This document shows, in pieces, positions 62,078 through 64,000 of a stretch of DNA of 64,000 bases; within the stretch, counting starts at the first letter, position 1; every line of letters begins with the position of its first letter. The DNA lies in the NCBI GenBank assembly GCA_963738445.1, contig CAVTWS010000006.1, positions 1-64,000 of the forward strand, given 5' to 3'. The DNA is from CAVTWS01 sp963738445 (GTDB taxonomy: Bacteria; Actinomycetota; Acidimicrobiia; Acidimicrobiales; SHLQ01). The position numbers and the translations under genes were made by a program. The notes beneath the pieces were generated by a model that was not told where the DNA came from, did not search any database, and was given only the letters and a program-made list of their open reading frames with translations.

Positions 62078-63046
62078 TCAGATGTCGTAGGTCACGCCGA
62101 GTTGGGTCAACGCGGCATCCATGGTCTCGGCGATGGCGACCGTGTCGACGAGGGGCATGACGGCACTCTCGGTCAGCCCCGACTCCAGCCCGCGGTGAAC
62201 CTCGTCGATCTCGAACCGCATCCCTTCACCTTCCCACGAGCAGTCGATCCGCTCCGGTTGGGAGCCACCCACCAGCAGGTGGTCCGGGCAGTGCACGAAC
62301 GCAGGGATGTCGATGTGCCCGTCAGTGCCCGTGATGCGACCGGTGCACGACATCGGTAGCCGGAGCGACGCCTTGGCGACGCCGAGCCGATCGTCCGGGT
62401 AGGTCAAGACCGCGACCACCGACTCGTCGACCCCCGTCTCCCCCACCGAACCGGCGGCGACGACGCCCGTCGGGGCACCGAGGACCATGTGGCACAGCTG
62501 CACGGGGTAGATGCCCAGGTCGAGCATGGCGCCGCCGCCCAGGGCCCGGTCGAAGTGGCGGCCCGACGGTTCGACAGCCGTCCGGAACCCGAAGTCGGCT
62601 TCGACGAGCAATGGTTCACCGATCCGGCCGGCGGCGATCAGGGACCCGAGCAATGCGTAGGCAGGCAGGAATCGACTCCAGACCGCTTCCATGCAGAACA
62701 CCCCCGAGCGCTGAATCCCCTCGACCATGCGTCGAGCCTGGAGCGCGTTCACGGCGAACGGCTTCTCACACAGGACGTGTTTGCCCGCCGCCGCCATGAG
62801 CAAGGTGTCGGCCTCGTGCCGCGAGTGCGGGGTGGCCACGTAGACGGCATCGACGTCACCGTCGGCCGCCAGGGCATCGAGGTCGTCATACCGACGAGCC
62901 ACGCCGAAACGGTCGCCGTAGGCATCGGCCCGCTCGATGGAGCGGGACGCCACGGCGACGATCTCACCGCCTTGGCACGACGCCATGGCGTCGGCGAAAC
63001 GGGTGGCGATGCCCCCCGGCCCGATGACTCCCCAGCGAACCGTCAT
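62078..63046 (-). CDS. Gfo/Idh/MocA family oxidoreductase
   Basis: A 322-residue protein starting at ATG 63046. The Rossmann motif GVIGPGGIATRFADAM, the VATPHSRHEAD strand and CEKPFAVNALQARRM with the catalytic Lys of the E-K-P motif are followed by the second-domain GGGAMLDLGIYPVQLCHMVLG, with D-x-G-x-Y and the H of the active site. Members oxidise or reduce sugars, inositols and glycosides with NAD(P); some start redox-assisted deglycosylation. The gene lies 61 bases after the FAH-type gene on the same strand and forms a sugar-catabolic group with rhamnulokinase. Confidence 0.92.
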   Translation of the reverse strand: MTVRWGVIGPGGIATRFADAMASCQGGEIVAVASRSIERADAYGDRFGVARRYDDLDALAADGDVDAVYVATPHSRHEADTLLMAAAGKHVLCEKPFAVNALQARRMVEGIQRSGVFCMEAVWSRFLPAYALLGSLIAAGRIGEPLLVEADFGFRTAVEPSGRHFDRALGGGAMLDLGIYPVQLCHMVLGAPTGVVAAGSVGETGVDESVVAVLTYPDDRLGVAKASLRLPMSCTGRITGTDGHIDIPAFVHCPDHLLVGGSQPERIDCSWEGEGMRFEIDEVHRGLESGLTESAVMPLVDTVAIAETMDAALTQLGVTYDI

Positions 63047-63107
63047 GTCCAACCTTTCACCCGAGCCGGAGGCTCGACAGCAGTCCCGAGCCGAACTCGC
63101 CCGTCGA

Positions 63108-63749
63108 TCACGTGACCGGGGCGAACGATGCCGACACCTGACCCACACCCTCGTAGATCGCCGCCACCACGGCGCCGGGCGCGACCGGGAACCAGCTGGT
63201 CGACGAGGTGGTGACGATGATGTCACCACGCCTGACCCCGCGGTGACGCCGCAGGCGGTTGACCCCGACCACGACGGGGAGGAACGGATCGTCGAACGGG
63301 TGACAGCCCACGGTCGAAATGAGTTCGCGCTCGCCCTCGGTCACCCGCAACGGGACCGTGTCGAACTCGATCTCGCGCCAGTCGTCGATGGTGTCGCCGA
63401 TCACCACGCACCCGTTGGCCAGGTGATCCGACAACGCGCCGAACAGGGCCTGCTGAGGCGTCGGTCGATCACGTCCCGGGGTCGCCTCGGCCGGCACGCT
63501 GAATCTCGACCCGATCACCTCGAACCCCACCACCGCGGTCACCGATGCGCTGATCTCCGCCACGTCATAGGGGCGACTGCGGGGCTGGAGATCACGGTCG
63601 ACGCGAAACATGATCTCGGGTTCGATCAGCCGCCCCGACGACAGTTCGGCCGGGATCACGTCACGGCTCACCAAGACGTCGTAGATCGGTGCGTGGACGG
63701 GCGGCTGCACCTGCTCGTCGCTGAGCCGGGTCGGCGGCGCGTCGACCAT
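63108..63749 (-). CDS. 2-keto-4-pentenoate hydratase / FAH-superfamily protein, short form
   Basis: A 213-residue protein starting at ATG 63749 after GGAAGG, 8 bases past the kinase stop. PPVHAPIYDVLVSRDVIPAE, LIEPEIMFRVDRDL with the metal Glu residues, VGFEVIGSRF and GDIIVTTSSTSWFPVAPGAVV match the MhpD-type hydratase order. Compared with about 265-residue MhpD the first 70 or so residues (Q-x-x-N and G-x-K-x-G-L region) are absent, and the kinase gene occupies that space. It may be a natural short variant acting on a 2-keto-3-deoxy sugar acid, or inactive. Confidence 0.78.
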   Translation of the reverse strand: MVDAPPTRLSDEQVQPPVHAPIYDVLVSRDVIPAELSSGRLIEPEIMFRVDRDLQPRSRPYDVAEISASVTAVVGFEVIGSRFSVPAEATPGRDRPTPQQALFGALSDHLANGCVVIGDTIDDWREIEFDTVPLRVTEGERELISTVGCHPFDDPFLPVVVGVNRLRRHRGVRRGDIIVTTSSTSWFPVAPGAVVAAIYEGVGQVSASFAPVT

Positions 63750-63757
63750 CAACCTTC

Positions 63758-64000
63758 CTACCACGCCGGTTTCGGCTCGTACCGGTGAAGCGCCGGGTCG
63801 CGGGCCAGGCTCACCCGGACGGCGTCGAGCGAGCCCGGCAGAACACCGAGCGCCTGCGCCTGGACGACCACGTTGCCGAGCGCCGTCGCTTCGGCCGGAC
63901 CGGCCACCACCGGCAGTCCGCAGGCATCGGCGGTGAGCTGGCACAACAACGAGTTGCGCGAGCCGCCGCCGACGATGTGGACGGTTCTGACGTCACGTCC
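63758..64000 (-). CDS. rhaB: Rhamnulokinase-like FGGY sugar kinase, 3' end
   Basis: Only the last 80 codons are in the window; the gene continues beyond 64000. VHIVGGGSRNSLLCQLTADACG followed by PVVAGPAEATALGNVVVQAQALG is the C-terminal actin-like ATP-binding motif of FGGY kinases and resembles rhamnulokinase more than xylulokinase. It phosphorylates L-rhamnulose for entry to glycolysis. It is the upstream gene of the FAH-type and Gfo/Idh/MocA genes. Confidence 0.85.
   Translation of the reverse strand, partial: GRDVRTVHIVGGGSRNSLLCQLTADACGLPVVAGPAEATALGNVVVQAQALGVLPGSLDAVRVSLARDPALHRYEPKPAW

Noticed and set aside
60983..62359. Integrase frame extended to 62359
   Set aside because: Beyond about 61490 the frame has no recombinase similarity and overlaps the DUF5063 and Gfo/Idh/MocA genes antisense.
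1..64000. tRNA or rRNA genes, riboswitches
   Set aside because: Intergenic gaps are mostly under 200 bases, and I saw no cloverleaf, rRNA or known riboswitch core by eye; a covariance search could still find one.

Overview
The window is high-GC DNA with short intergenic gaps, frequent GTG and TTG starts, and many 4-base ATGA or GTGA gene overlaps. Two LLM-class (F420-type) oxidoreductases and the remains of a third, SnoaL-like and EthD-like small proteins, several short-chain dehydrogenases (SDRs), two cytochromes P450, an AMACR and a VapBC pair together point to an actinobacterium. An Acidimicrobiia-type lineage is my best guess, inferred from gene content only; no rRNA or tRNA was seen that could settle it. 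Nearly everything is catabolic or accessory; I see no core informational genes.

Layout. 1-6.8 kb: LLM oxidoreductases, EthD-like and SnoaL-like proteins, a sulfotransferase coupled to a DUF7064-like protein. 6.1-11.6 kb: a leftward branched-chain-type ABC importer (lipoprotein, a LivH-LivM-LivG triple fusion, LivF) ending in an EthD-like protein. 11.8-16.9 kb: an acyl-CoA ligase divergent from a MarR regulator, followed by SDR, Rieske oxygenase and SGNH hydrolase. 16.9-31.5 kb: GH3, GH51, then a leftward block (esterase, amidohydrolase, GH3, GH2, P450, acyl-CoA dehydrogenase, cyclase-family hydrolase) in which GH3, GH2 and P450 overlap by 4 bases each. 31.6-38.3 kb: VOC-like protein, phosphotransferase, second DUF7064-like protein, SDRs and TetR. 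38.4-45.6 kb: broken LLM gene, SMP-30 lactonase, GH3, amidohydrolase, two alpha/beta hydrolases. 45.6-50.9 kb: biotinyl-carboxyltransferase fusion, MaoC dehydratase, P450, AMACR. 50.9-59.2 kb: GH3 with a PA14-like insert, amidohydrolase, PPOX protein, heterodimeric ABC exporter. 59.4-64 kb: VapBC with a PIN remnant, broken integrase, DUF5063 protein, Gfo/Idh/MocA oxidoreductase, short FAH-type protein and the end of rhamnulokinase.

How it may work together (inference): four GH3 enzymes, GH51, GH2 and a rhamnose kinase could remove glucose, xylose, arabinose, uronate or galactose, and rhamnose from plant glycosides. The oxygenases, CoA ligase, acyl-CoA dehydrogenase, MaoC, AMACR and acyl-CoA carboxylase could degrade the freed aglycone. 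Three separate GH3-amidohydrolase pairs support one recurring task. A conserved 18-bp element lies upstream of the importer, the CoA ligase and one amidohydrolase and may mark a shared regulon.

Quality warning: about twelve genes are each broken by one or a few single-base indels, several in G or C runs, while the protein sequence continues in another frame. This looks more like assembly error than mass pseudogenization. Those genes are given as whole loci with the break position stated.
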